Below are positions 24,347 through 33,358 of a stretch of 64,000 nucleotides of DNA, piece by piece. Origin of the DNA: SHVZ01 sp041906305 (GTDB lineage Bacteria > Pseudomonadota > Alphaproteobacteria > SHVZ01). The number at the start of each line of letters is the position of its first letter. Position 1 is the first letter of the stretch. The stretch spans positions 620,001 to 684,000 of the forward strand of contig JAYRJL010000003.1 in the NCBI GenBank assembly GCA_041906305.1, in the 5' to 3' direction. Made by a program: the position numbers and the translations under genes. Under the pieces are notes generated by a model. It was not told where the DNA came from, ran no database searches, and saw only the letters and a list, made by a program, of their open reading frames with translations.

Positions 24347-26817
24347 GAGCGCTTCAGCAGGTTGGCAAGCGGCGCGAAAGGCGATTGCTGATCGACGGGC
24401 CGCCCCTGCGGGCGCTTATGGCGACGATGCCTGCCGCCGCGCGGCCTGAAGAGCGTGCCTTCGGGGCCGACTTCGGCGCGATAGCCGAGATCGGCGAGAA
24501 CGCCCGCAACCTCGCCGGGCCGGCAACCGGCCAGGTCCACGAGCTGCTGGGTCGCGAGGAAAGGTCCTTGCGCGGCCAGAGTGCGGGCGGCGAAGGCGAG
24601 GCGCTCGATCCGTTCGCAGCCCAGCGCATGACCGCCAAGGACCGAACGGCCGATTGCCGCCCAGAAGTCTGGCGGCACGGCGGGATCGGCGGCGGGCGCC
24701 GGACCCTGGGGAATGTCGATCGGCGGGCGGCCGGCCGCGATCGACCAGAGAAGCGCGAGGAAGCGGCCGGCCGCGGGCTTCGCCAAAGCCGGCATGAAGA
24801 TGTGATGGACGCCGAAACGGACGCCGAGCCTCGCCATCGCCTTGCGGTCGGCTGCCGTGAGCGCCGCCACTTGCGCGTCGACCTCGGCGCGAGGGACGGT
24901 CCCGAGACGTTCGACCAGCCGGAAGGCGAGCCCGCGTGCCGAGCCTGCCAGCGGTGCGTCGCGAAGCTGGATCAGCGGCGAGAGCACGCGCGCGACATGC
25001 CGGGCGATCCAGGCCGCGAGGCGTCGCACCACGCGATCGCGGTGCGCCGCCTCCAGATAGTCGTTCGACAGGACCTCGATCCGCGGCTCGATCGTCGTGC
25101 GGCCGGGACCGAGGCGCGCGATCGGCGCGCCGTTCCACTGCAGGATCGAGCCATCGAGGCGGAAGGCGTCGTCCGGCGCCTCTTCCAGGCGATCGACGCG
25201 GCGCGCGATCTCACGCGGGACGACGCGCCGCGCGGCAGACAGGACCGGTCGCGCCTCCGGCTCGTCGCCCACGTCGGGAACGAAGCGCAGCCCTTCGAGA
25301 CGGCCGACGGGGTGTCCCTCGACCAGGACCTCGCCGTCGTTGCGCACCGCCGCGGTCAGCTCGCCGGTATCGGCCAGCTTCTGGGTCAGCGCCGCCGCCC
25401 GGCGATCGACGAAGCGCTGGGTCAGGCGCTCATGCAGGGCATCGGAGAGGCGCTCCTCGATCTCGCGCGCCCTCTCGCGCCATTGCCCCGCATGGTCGAG
25501 CCAGTCGGGGCGATGGGCGATATAGGCCCAGGTGCGGCAATGCGCGACCCGCTGCATCAACGTGTCGATGTCGCCTTCGGTGCGGTCGAGTGCCTGGACG
25601 TGACGCGAGACCCAGTCGGTCGGCAGGCGCCCGGTGGGGCCGAGGAGGTGGCGGTAGATCTGGCCCAGCAGCCGCGTATGGGCGTCGGCCAGGATCTTGC
25701 GGAAGTCCGGGATCTGGCAGACCTCCCAAAGAAGCCGGACCGCCGTCCTGCCTTCGGCCAGCTCGAGGATCTCGGGATCGCGCGCCAGAACCTGCAGCGC
25801 CAGGTGATCGTCCGCATCGCGCTTGCGCATCAGCAGGGACGACGGCGGCTTCGCTTCGAGGGAGCGGGAGAGCGAGGTCACCGAGCGGGTGTCGAGATCG
25901 TCGTTCCGCCACCAGAGGCGCTGCAGCGGCTCGAAGCGGTGCTCCTCGATCCGGCTCACCTCCTCCTCGTCGAGCTCGCCCGCCTCGGTCGTGGTGCCGA
26001 AGGTGCCGTTCGCCATGTGGCGGCCGGCACGGCCGGCGATCTGCGCCATCTCCGACGGGATCAGGCGCCGGGGCGCGCGACCGTCGAACTTCTTCAGCTG
26101 GGCGAAGGCGACGTGATCGACGTCCATGTTGAGGCCCATGCCGATCGCGTCGGTGGCGACCAGGAAATCGACCTCGCCCGCCTGGAACATTGCGACCTGG
26201 GCATTGCGGACGCGCGGGCTGAGCGCTCCCATCACGACGGCGGCGCCGCCGCGCTGGCGGCGGACCGTCTCGGCCAGCTCGTAGACGTTGTTGATCGAGA
26301 AGGCGACGACCGCCGAGCGGCGCGGCAAGCGCGCCAGCTTGCGCGGGCCGGCATAGACGAGCGTGGAGAGCCTGGGGCGGGTAACCACCTCAGCCCGCGG
26401 TACCAGTTTCCGCAAGAGCGGGCGGATGGTCTCCGCCCCGAGGAACATCGTCTCGTCCAGCCCCCGCGCATGCAGGAGCCGGTCGGTGAAGACGTGGCCC
26501 CGCTCCCAGTCGGCGCAGAGCTGGATCTCGTCGACGGCCAGGAACGAGACCGGCCGGTCGACCGGCATGGATTCCACGGTGCAGATGAAATACCGCGGGT
26601 TCTCCGGGACGATCTTCTCTTCGCCGGTGATGAGGGCGACGGCGCGCTCGCCCTTGAGGCGGACCACCCGGTCGTAGTTCTCGCGGGCGAGCAGCCTGAG
26701 CGGAAAGCCGATCATGCCGCTGACGTGACCCATCATCCGCTCCATCGCGAGATGGGTCTTGCCCGTGTTGGTGGGCCCGAGAACGGCGGTGATGCGCCCG
26801 CCAAAGCTGGCCGTCAT
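24343..26817 (-). CDS. SUV3-like DExH/D RNA helicase
   Basis: An 824-residue helicase related to mitochondrial SUV3, common in alphaproteobacteria. Walker A is AVLGPTNTGKTHLAMERM (about residues 10-27), motif II is AVDEIQLCADWERGHVFTDR, and motifs V-VI appear in FLVATDAIGMGLNMDVDHVAF and QIAGRAGR. The C terminus after about residue 790 is basic. I start at MTASFGGRIT (26817), directly before Walker A; the alternative start 12 codons upstream adds unrelated sequence. It is coupled to the Hsp15-like gene, which suggests a joint job in RNA decay or ribosome rescue. It diverges from htpG across 119 bases. Confidence 0.9.
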   Translation of the reverse strand: MTASFGGRITAVLGPTNTGKTHLAMERMMGHVSGMIGFPLRLLARENYDRVVRLKGERAVALITGEEKIVPENPRYFICTVESMPVDRPVSFLAVDEIQLCADWERGHVFTDRLLHARGLDETMFLGAETIRPLLRKLVPRAEVVTRPRLSTLVYAGPRKLARLPRRSAVVAFSINNVYELAETVRRQRGGAAVVMGALSPRVRNAQVAMFQAGEVDFLVATDAIGMGLNMDVDHVAFAQLKKFDGRAPRRLIPSEMAQIAGRAGRHMANGTFGTTTEAGELDEEEVSRIEEHRFEPLQRLWWRNDDLDTRSVTSLSRSLEAKPPSSLLMRKRDADDHLALQVLARDPEILELAEGRTAVRLLWEVCQIPDFRKILADAHTRLLGQIYRHLLGPTGRLPTDWVSRHVQALDRTEGDIDTLMQRVAHCRTWAYIAHRPDWLDHAGQWRERAREIEERLSDALHERLTQRFVDRRAAALTQKLADTGELTAAVRNDGEVLVEGHPVGRLEGLRFVPDVGDEPEARPVLSAARRVVPREIARRVDRLEEAPDDAFRLDGSILQWNGAPIARLGPGRTTIEPRIEVLSNDYLEAAHRDRVVRRLAAWIARHVARVLSPLIQLRDAPLAGSARGLAFRLVERLGTVPRAEVDAQVAALTAADRKAMARLGVRFGVHHIFMPALAKPAAGRFLALLWSIAAGRPPIDIPQGPAPAADPAVPPDFWAAIGRSVLGGHALGCERIERLAFAARTLAAQGPFLATQQLVDLAGCRPGEVAGVLADLGYRAEVGPEGTLFRPRGGRHRRHKRPQGRPVDQQSPFAPLANLLKRS

Positions 26818-26870
26818 GCTTTCGAAGATCGGGCTTCCAGGGCCGGTCTGCAAGGAGGCGCGAGAGAGCC

Positions 26871-26898
26871 CTTGCGCGAAGAGGGGTCATTCCCATAT
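26871..26898 (+). promoter_or_regulatory. Heat-shock (sigma-32 type) promoter of htpG
   Basis: CTTGCGC at 26871-26877 and CCCATAT at 26892-26898, 14 bases apart, match the sigma-32 consensus (CTTG-rich -35 and CCCATnT -10). The htpG ATG is 38 bases beyond the -10 element. HtpG is a classic member of the heat-shock regulon, so position and sequence agree. Confidence 0.65.
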
Positions 26899-26936
26899 GT
26901 GGCGGCGATTTCGCCCGTGCATCCGTGAGAATCGCC

Positions 26937-28829
26937 ATGACCGAGACCGCCGCCGCCACGCCCGCGACCGAGGAGAAGCTGAGCTTCCAGGCCGAGGTCA
27001 GCCGGCTCCTCGATATCGTCGCCCACTCGCTCTACAGCGAGAAGGAGATCTTCCTCCGCGAGCTGATCTCCAACGCGGCCGACGCCTGCGACCGGCTCCG
27101 CTACGAAGCGCAGACCAGGCCGGAGCTGGCCCCCTCCGACCAGCCCTTCAAGATCACGCTGACCATCGACAAGCCGAACCGGACGCTGACCGTCTCCGAC
27201 AACGGCATCGGCATGAGCCGCGACGACCTGGTGAAGAACCTCGGCACGATCGCCCGCTCCGGCACCTCCGCCTTCCTCAAGGGCCTGAGCGGCGACGCCA
27301 AGAAGGACGTCAGCCTGATCGGCCAGTTCGGCGTCGGCTTCTACTCGGCCTTCATGGTCGCCGATAAGGTCGAGGTCGTCTCGAAGCGCGCCGGCGAGAC
27401 GGACGCGCATCGCTGGACCTCCGACGGCAAGGGCGAGTTCACGGTCTCGGTGGCTGAGCGCGACGGCGCCGGCACCGACGTGGTCATGCACCTCAAGGCG
27501 GAAGAGGACGAGTTCCTCTCCGACTACAAGATCAAGGAAGTCGTCCGCCGCTATTCCGACCACGTCGCGGTACCGGTCGAGCTCCGGGTCGGCGCCGACA
27601 CGAGCTCGCTCAACGACGGCTCGGCGCTCTGGCAGAAGCCGAAGAACGAGATCACGGAGGCGCAATACACCGAATTCTACCGCCACGTCGCGCACGCGAT
27701 GGATGCGCCCTGGCTCACCATCCATCACCGCGCCGAAGGCACGATCGAGTACACGGCGCTGCTCTACGTGCCGGGCTCGCGACCCGTCGACCTGTTCAAC
27801 CCGGATCGCCGCCACCGGGTGAAGCTGTACTTGAAGCGCGTGTTCATCACCGACGACGCCAAGGACCTGCTGCCCGCGTGGCTTCGCTTCCTGCAGGGCG
27901 TCGTCGACACGCCGGACCTGCCGCTCAACGTCAGCCGTGAGCTCCTGCAGAAGAACCCGCTCCTCGCCAAGATCCGCTCGGGCCTCACCCGCAAGGTGCT
28001 GTCCGAGCTGACCAGGAAGGCCAAGGACGATCCCGAGTCCTATCTAACCTTCTGGCAGAACTTCGGCGCCGTGCTGAAGGAAGGCCTCTACGAGGACAAG
28101 GACGATCACCGGAAGGAGCTTCTGAAGCTCGCCCGCTTCCATTCGACCGCATCCGACAAGCCGGTGACGCTCGACGAGTACATCGGGCGGATGAAGGAAG
28201 GCCAGGACGCGATCTACACCGCCAGCGGCGACGACCTGGAAGCACTCCGCGCCAGCCCCCAGCTCGAAGGCTTCGCCGCCAAGGGCGTCGAGGTGCTGCT
28301 GCTGACCGACGCGGTCGACGAGTTCTGGCTCCCGACGGTCGGCGACTACGAAGGCAAGCCGTTCAAGTCCGCGACCCGTGGCTCGATCGACCTCGACAAG
28401 GTCAAGGGCGAGGCCAAGGACGAGCCGAAGCCGGAGGAGACGCCGGCCGAGCTCGGCGCGCTCTTGGCCCTGTTCAAGCTGGCGCTCGGCGAGGAGGTGA
28501 AGGACGTCCGCGTCTCTTCCCGTCTCACCGACTCCGCTGTCTGCCTGGTCGCCGCCGACGGCGATCTCGACATGCGCCTCGAACGCCTGCTTCGCCAGCA
28601 CAAGCAGCTCGACAAGGCGCTGAAGCGCGTGCTCGAGCTGAACCCCAAGCATCCGCTGGTGAAGAAACTGGCGGAGATGACGGGAAAGGACGGCGCGTCC
28701 GGCGTTCTGGAAGAGGCGGCGCACCTGCTTCTCGACCAGGCGCGCCTGCTCGAGGGCGAGCCGGTCGCCGATCCACGCGCCTTCGCCAAGCGCCTGGGGG
28801 CGATGATGGAGCGCGGGCTCGTCGTCTAG
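26937..28829 (+). CDS. htpG: Chaperone HtpG (Hsp90)
   Basis: A 630-residue bacterial Hsp90. The GHKL ATPase domain shows EIFLRELISNAADACDRLR (with the ATP-contact Asn), DNGIGMSRDDL, GTIARSGTSAF and GQFGVGFYSAFMVA. The middle domain contains LPLNVSRELLQ, with the catalytic-loop Arg, and the C-terminal dimerisation domain runs to the end. Length is the family norm. I use the ATG at 26937 (MTETAAA); a GTG four codons earlier is possible. It acts as an ATP-dependent cytosolic chaperone. Its TAG shares the bases CTAG with the stop of the convergent DUF1223 gene. Confidence 0.97.
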   Translation: MTETAAATPATEEKLSFQAEVSRLLDIVAHSLYSEKEIFLRELISNAADACDRLRYEAQTRPELAPSDQPFKITLTIDKPNRTLTVSDNGIGMSRDDLVKNLGTIARSGTSAFLKGLSGDAKKDVSLIGQFGVGFYSAFMVADKVEVVSKRAGETDAHRWTSDGKGEFTVSVAERDGAGTDVVMHLKAEEDEFLSDYKIKEVVRRYSDHVAVPVELRVGADTSSLNDGSALWQKPKNEITEAQYTEFYRHVAHAMDAPWLTIHHRAEGTIEYTALLYVPGSRPVDLFNPDRRHRVKLYLKRVFITDDAKDLLPAWLRFLQGVVDTPDLPLNVSRELLQKNPLLAKIRSGLTRKVLSELTRKAKDDPESYLTFWQNFGAVLKEGLYEDKDDHRKELLKLARFHSTASDKPVTLDEYIGRMKEGQDAIYTASGDDLEALRASPQLEGFAAKGVEVLLLTDAVDEFWLPTVGDYEGKPFKSATRGSIDLDKVKGEAKDEPKPEETPAELGALLALFKLALGEEVKDVRVSSRLTDSAVCLVAADGDLDMRLERLLRQHKQLDKALKRVLELNPKHPLVKKLAEMTGKDGASGVLEEAAHLLLDQARLLEGEPVADPRAFAKRLGAMMERGLVV

Positions 28830-29515
28830 GGAGTCGTCGCGACCGCGAGCACCCGGCCGAGGCCGGTCTCCTGGATAAGCGCCGCGTGCGCGGCGCCGGG
28901 CGGAAGCTCGGCCGCGGCCAGCGTCCGATCGAGCGGACCGCCCTTCCAGGCGTCGATGCGCCTGATGCCGCGAACGACGTTGAATTCGGCGAGCGTCCTG
29001 CCCGCGTTCTCGCCGCGCTGGACCCGGGTCTCGTGCCTGGGATCGTAGCCGACGATCCAGATCTCACCCTCGCCCTGCCCGAAGACCTTGAGCTCGAGGC
29101 CATCCGCCGCGCGCTTGAGGGCAACCGCCGGGCGCTCACGCTTCGCGGCGCCGCCGATCAGGCGTTCGACAGTGCCACGATCCGATCCGACCGCATGCTC
29201 GCTGCCGTCTATCACCATCTGCGGCGTATAGATCTGCGTCGTACGCAGCGTGCGCGAATACTGGCGCTGGCGCTGCGTCCAGGCCGCGTCGGCGAAGGGA
29301 TCCTTCCAGCCGATGTAGTCCCAGTAGTCGACGTGAAAGGCGAGCGCCACGACGTCCTTCCGCCTCGCCAGATCGCCGAGATAGGCGTCCGCCGGGGGAC
29401 AGGAGTTGCAGCCCTGGGAGGTGAACAGTTCGATCAGGACGGGACCGCCGGCCATGGCCGGCGAAACCGTCGTCAAACCGGCGAGCAGCGTGAAAGCCGA
29501 GATCTTGGAACCCAT
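28826..29515 (-). CDS. DUF1223 secreted thioredoxin-like protein
   Basis: A 229-residue protein with a signal peptide ending in SPAMA and the DUF1223 start VLIELFTSQGCNSCPPADAYLGDLA. CNSC is a CxxC motif on a thioredoxin-like fold, so a periplasmic redox role is likely. ALAFHVDYWDYIGWKDPFA and QIYTPQMVIDG are the other family hallmarks. It lies 35 bases downstream of the second SPINDLY-like gene... in transcription order it comes after that gene only if read through, because both are on the minus strand and this one has lower coordinates. The function of the family is not known. Confidence 0.87.
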   Translation of the reverse strand: MGSKISAFTLLAGLTTVSPAMAGGPVLIELFTSQGCNSCPPADAYLGDLARRKDVVALAFHVDYWDYIGWKDPFADAAWTQRQRQYSRTLRTTQIYTPQMVIDGSEHAVGSDRGTVERLIGGAAKRERPAVALKRAADGLELKVFGQGEGEIWIVGYDPRHETRVQRGENAGRTLAEFNVVRGIRRIDAWKGGPLDRTLAAAELPPGAAHAALIQETGLGRVLAVATTP

Positions 29516-29550
29516 GCGCCGATGCTACGCCGACGCATCGGTGCCTCGCG

Positions 29551-31230
29551 TCACGATCGGGTGAGAGCCTGCGCGGTACACCACCGCCGCCAGATGTCGC
29601 GATAGGCGGTCTCGAAGTACCTCGCCTGAACCGCGCCGTCGCAGAGCGGCGATCGACGCATCCGCTCCCGCAGGTCCCGCCGGAGCCTCGCCAGGCGCTG
29701 CGGGTCGGCCGCCAGCCTGGCGGCGATCGCACCGAAGTCGTCCGGATTGCCGGCGGCAAGATCCGGGAGGCCCAGGTGATCGAGCACGGTCAGCCCGATC
29801 CGGCCGGCGAGCCGCTCGCCGACGAGCGTGATCACCGGCACGCCCATCCACAGCGCCTCGAAGGTGCTGGTCCAGCCGGCGAACGGGAACGGGTCGAGCG
29901 CCACGTCGACCTGGTCCCAGAGCTTGAGCTGCGCAGGCCGGTCGTCGTCGCCGGCGAGGAAGACGAGGCGGTCGCGCTCGACCCCGTTCAGGCCGAAATG
30001 TCCGACGATCCTCTCCTGAACGACCGGGTCGCCATACCAGTCGATGTACTTGAAGAGCAGGCGCGACGTCGGAACCGCCCGAAGCGCGGCGGCCCAGGCT
30101 GCAAGCGCGGTCGGAGACAGCTTGGCGGGATTGTTGAATGCCCCGAACGTCAGGCGCCCGGACTTGAGGACCGGCGGCTCGCCGACGGGCGGCGCATCCT
30201 CGATGGCGGGCTGCAGGAAGAGCGAGGGCAGATGAAGCAGATGCTCCTGCACGCGCTCGGTCGTGCCGACACCATCCGGCGGATGGAGCACCGGATCGGT
30301 GATCCAGTAGTCCATCGCCTCCATTCCGGTCGGTGCTTCGTTGAACACGACCTGGATCGGCGCCGGCCGCCGCGCCGCGACCAACAGTCGGTTGTCGGCG
30401 GCGTGCCCGCCGAAGACGACCAGGATATCGACCCCGTCGTCGCGTATCTGTCGGGCGACGTCGTCGTCGGGAAGCCCGGCGACCGGTCGCCAAATAGCCG
30501 CGCGCGCGCGACAAGCCTCGGTAATGGCGTCGCTGCCACGGACCGACGAGTAGGCGGCGACCTGAACCGCGGACGCGTCGTGGTGCTCGAAGAGCGACTG
30601 TAGGATCCGTCCGAGCGGATGATCGCGATAGTCGGGCGAGAGATAGCCGACCACGAGGCGGCGATCCGGATCGGCCGCGTTCGGCCATGGCGGGCGGGCT
30701 TCCTCGGTGAAGCGCGCGGCGTGCAGCCGATCCCATCGCCGGTATTCCGCGAACATCTCCTCGCTCGTGATCGCATCGTCGTAGCTCATCACGAAGAGCA
30801 GATTGCTGTGCACGATCGCGTCCGGATGGAGAGCGAGCGACCGGCGATACCTGGCGAGTCCATCGCTCAGGTACCCCGCCCCCTTGAGGACATGCGCGAG
30901 GTTGTTGTGAGCGTTCGGGTTGGCGGGAGCGAGGGCGAGGGCGCGGCGACCCGAGCGCAACGACGGCTCGACCATGCCGAACCTCGCGAGGATGCCCGTC
31001 AGGTTGGAATGGATCGCGAAGTCGTTCGGATCCGAGGCCAGCGCGCGGCCGAGCGAGGAGACTGCGGCGAACAGGTCATAGACCGCGTCCGCGAGCACGC
31101 CGAGCATGTTGTGGATCTGGATGTCGGCCGGCTGGAGCGCCAGGGCGCGTCGCGCGAGCGCCGTCGCCTCGGCGATCTCGCCTCGCCTGTAGTGCGAGTC
31201 GGCGGCGGACAAGGCCTCGGCTGGCGTCAT
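29551..31230 (-). CDS. TPR-containing SPINDLY/OGT-like glycosyltransferase (GT41), copy 2
   Basis: A 559-residue protein with the same plan as the gene at 22265-23917. TPR-like repeats occupy about residues 1-150 (RRGEIAEATALARRALALQP, then PNAHNNLAHVLKGAGYLSDG). The catalytic part starts RLVVGYLSPDYRDHPLGRIL with the conserved His and continues VDILVVFGGHAADNR, VFNEAPTGMEAMDYW and VDVALDPFPFAGWTSTFEALWMGVPVITL. It should be a cytosolic protein glycosyltransferase. The canonical GHT motif reads GHA here. I start at MTPAEALSAADSHYRRGE; the longer frame is Arg-rich noise. About 206 bases separate it from the divergent secreted-protein gene. Confidence 0.85.
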   Translation of the reverse strand: MTPAEALSAADSHYRRGEIAEATALARRALALQPADIQIHNMLGVLADAVYDLFAAVSSLGRALASDPNDFAIHSNLTGILARFGMVEPSLRSGRRALALAPANPNAHNNLAHVLKGAGYLSDGLARYRRSLALHPDAIVHSNLLFVMSYDDAITSEEMFAEYRRWDRLHAARFTEEARPPWPNAADPDRRLVVGYLSPDYRDHPLGRILQSLFEHHDASAVQVAAYSSVRGSDAITEACRARAAIWRPVAGLPDDDVARQIRDDGVDILVVFGGHAADNRLLVAARRPAPIQVVFNEAPTGMEAMDYWITDPVLHPPDGVGTTERVQEHLLHLPSLFLQPAIEDAPPVGEPPVLKSGRLTFGAFNNPAKLSPTALAAWAAALRAVPTSRLLFKYIDWYGDPVVQERIVGHFGLNGVERDRLVFLAGDDDRPAQLKLWDQVDVALDPFPFAGWTSTFEALWMGVPVITLVGERLAGRIGLTVLDHLGLPDLAAGNPDDFGAIAARLAADPQRLARLRRDLRERMRRSPLCDGAVQARYFETAYRDIWRRWCTAQALTRS

Positions 31231-31436
31231 CGCCGGTTCCGTATCATGGATCCTCGGCCTGATCGAGGGCGGCGCCTCTCTGCAGACCGGGCGATTCGGT
31301 CGGAACGGCTGCCGTCGCGCCACCCGCGTCCGATGGATGCCGCGCTCTCGCGCGACGGAGCGGCGGGCGCTTGCGGATGCCTGGCCGGCGCGCGATGTCT
31401 TGGGCGTCCCCACCCCGTCTCTCCTGGAGGAACTCC

Positions 31437-31883
31437 ATGCGTCTTTTCCTCGCCCTCGGCCTCGGCGTGGCCCTGCTGGCATCCCCGGCGTTCGCCGCCG
31501 ACAAGAAGGGCCCGCCGTCCTGCGCCGCCATCGATTTTCGCCCCGTCGCTCAAGGCATGAACGACGGCGAGCAGGAGTCCGGCATGTACAAGAGCCGCTT
31601 CGGCCGCATCGAGATGATGGCGACGGTCAAGGGCGGTACGCCGACCGACTACCAGGCCGTCGTCAACGGCAAGCCGCTGAAGGCGCTCGCCACGCTGCCG
31701 CAGGCGGCCATCGACTGCGCCGCGACCAAGAAGGTGCCCGCGACCGCCCGGTCGGCCTCCCCTTGCGGCGATGCCGCGAAGCTCCGCGTCGTCATCACCT
31801 CCTCGGGCGCCGACAAGATCCTCGCGACCTACGGGCTCAAGGGGAAGAGTTGGAACCTCTGCAAGATGGGAACGGCGGTCTAA
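31437..31883 (+). CDS. Hypothetical secreted protein
   Basis: A 148-residue protein that I do not recognise. MRLFLALGLGVALLASPAFAA is a clear signal peptide; GGAGGA lies 6-11 bases before the ATG. The mature part has four cysteines (SCAAID, DCAATKK, PCGDAAK, LCKMG) that could form two disulfides in the periplasm. YKSRFGRIEMMATVKGGTPTDYQAVVNGK suggests a small beta-rich domain. The stop overlaps that of the convergent ABC-2 permease by four bases (CTAA). Confidence 0.75.
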   Translation: MRLFLALGLGVALLASPAFAADKKGPPSCAAIDFRPVAQGMNDGEQESGMYKSRFGRIEMMATVKGGTPTDYQAVVNGKPLKALATLPQAAIDCAATKKVPATARSASPCGDAAKLRVVITSSGADKILATYGLKGKSWNLCKMGTAV

Positions 31884-32695
31884 GCTTTTAAGCGATAGCC
31901 GCGCCGCACCAGTCCGTCGACGACGAGCCACAGCGCCAGATTGATCAGCGCAAGGACGGCGATCCCGATCGCGAGGTCGCCGTCCGCGTGGCCGATGAAG
32001 CCGTAGCGGAATCCGTCGATCATGTAGAAGAACGGGTTCAGATGCGCGATGAAGCGCCATGCCTCGGGCAGGCGCTCGACCGAGTAGAAGGTCCCTGAAA
32101 GAAAAGCCAGCGGCGTGATGACGAAGTTGGTCATCGCCGACAGGTGGTCGAACTTCTCCGCCCAGAGTCCGCCGAGGACGCCGAGGAGCGCCAGCATCAG
32201 CGAGCCGGCGATCGCATAGAAGATTGCGAAGGCGGGGTGCGGCAGCCCGAACGGAACGACCACCCACATCGCGATCGCGGTCGCGATGCCGACGACGAGT
32301 CCACGGGTCACCCCGCCGGCGACCCATGCGAGCACGAGTTCGCCGGGACCGAGCGGCGGCATCAGCACGTCGACGATGTTCCCCTGGACCTTGCCGATCA
32401 TGATCGTGGACGAGGTGTTGGCGAAGGCGTTCTGGGTGATCGCCATCATCACCAGGCCCGGCGCCAGGAACAGCATGAACGGCACGTCGCCGACCATCGT
32501 GCCGCCACGGCCCATCGCCAGAACGAAGACCGTGAGGAACAGCAGAGTCGTCACCACCGGTGCCGCGACCGTCTGGGTGCCGACCTTGAAGAAGCGCCAG
32601 ACCTCTTTTTGGTAGAGGGTCCAGAGGCCGATCCAGTTGATGGCGCCAAGCGGGCGCGGATCGAGGACGCGGCGCGGCGGCGAGGTGTCTGGCAT
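31880..32695 (-). CDS. ABC-2 type transporter permease, orphan
   Basis: A 271-residue membrane protein with six predicted helices, family ABC2_membrane (NodJ/DrrB/YadH-like). GLWTLYQKEVWRFFKVGTQTVAAPVVTTLLF is the family start, APGLVMMAITQNAFANTSSTIMIGKVQGNIVDVLM-like the central signature, and LSGTFYSVERLPEAWRFIAHLNPF the conserved end region. It would form the channel of an exporter of a lipid, polysaccharide or drug. No ABC ATPase gene adjoins it, so its partner must be elsewhere. The ATG is at 32695, 65 bases from divergent recX. Confidence 0.85.
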   Translation of the reverse strand: MPDTSPPRRVLDPRPLGAINWIGLWTLYQKEVWRFFKVGTQTVAAPVVTTLLFLTVFVLAMGRGGTMVGDVPFMLFLAPGLVMMAITQNAFANTSSTIMIGKVQGNIVDVLMPPLGPGELVLAWVAGGVTRGLVVGIATAIAMWVVVPFGLPHPAFAIFYAIAGSLMLALLGVLGGLWAEKFDHLSAMTNFVITPLAFLSGTFYSVERLPEAWRFIAHLNPFFYMIDGFRYGFIGHADGDLAIGIAVLALINLALWLVVDGLVRRGYRLKA

Positions 32696-32759
32696 GGGGC
32701 CGGCACCATAGGCGCGTGAAGGTCTCGCCTCAAGGGGCCGCCCGTGGCACGGTCCTCTC

Positions 32760-33323
32760 ATGCCAGCCGCGCAACGCAAGCCGCCGCGCAAGGTTTCCCC
32801 CGCCTATCTCGAACGCGCGGCGCTCGCCTATCTCGAACGCTTCGCCGCCTCGGCGGAGAGCCTCCGGCGCGTGCTTCTCCGCAAGGTCGAGAAGTCGGCC
32901 CGGGCCCACGACACGGACCGCGAGGAAGGGGCTGCCTGGGTCGAGGCGCTGATCGAGCGCTACCAGCGATCCGGCCTTCTCGACGACAAGGCCTATGCCG
33001 AAGCCCGCACCGCCAGCCTTCGCCGCCAGGGTCGCTCGGCCCGCGCGATCTCCGAGAAGCTCAAGATGAAGGGCGTCGAGCGCGAGGTCATCGACGAGGC
33101 CCTGGCACCAACGCGCACGCCGGCCGAGGAGCTGAGCGCGGCTGCGACCTTGGCACGACGACGCCGCATCGGACCGTACCGGCCGGCCGCGCAGCGAAGC
33201 GATCATCGCGAACGCGACCTCGCCGTCATCGGCCGTGCCGGCTTCGGCTACGACATCGCGCGAAAGGTGGTGCTCGCCGAATCGACCGACGCCCTCGACG
33301 CCTTGATCGCCGAGGCCGGATAG
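32760..33323 (+). CDS. recX: Regulatory protein RecX
   Basis: A 187-residue RecX, modulator of RecA filament growth. Three-helix RecX repeats are visible: AALAYLERFAASAESLRRVLLRKVEK, then LIERYQRSGLLDDKAYAEARTASLRRQGRSARAI and KLKMKGVEREVIDEAL. Typical length is 150-190 residues. RecA is not encoded in the window. DUF1194 follows 35 bases later in the same direction. Confidence 0.85.
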   Translation: MPAAQRKPPRKVSPAYLERAALAYLERFAASAESLRRVLLRKVEKSARAHDTDREEGAAWVEALIERYQRSGLLDDKAYAEARTASLRRQGRSARAISEKLKMKGVEREVIDEALAPTRTPAEELSAAATLARRRRIGPYRPAAQRSDHRERDLAVIGRAGFGYDIARKVVLAESTDALDALIAEAG

Positions 33324-33358
33324 GCGCAGACTTCGCGGCGTCGTTCGACGGAGAGGCC

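Noticed and set aside
24385..26928. Plus-strand open frame of 847 codons opposite the helicase gene
   Set aside because: Shadow of the helicase; Arg/Ala/Gly/Asp-rich with no recognisable domain.
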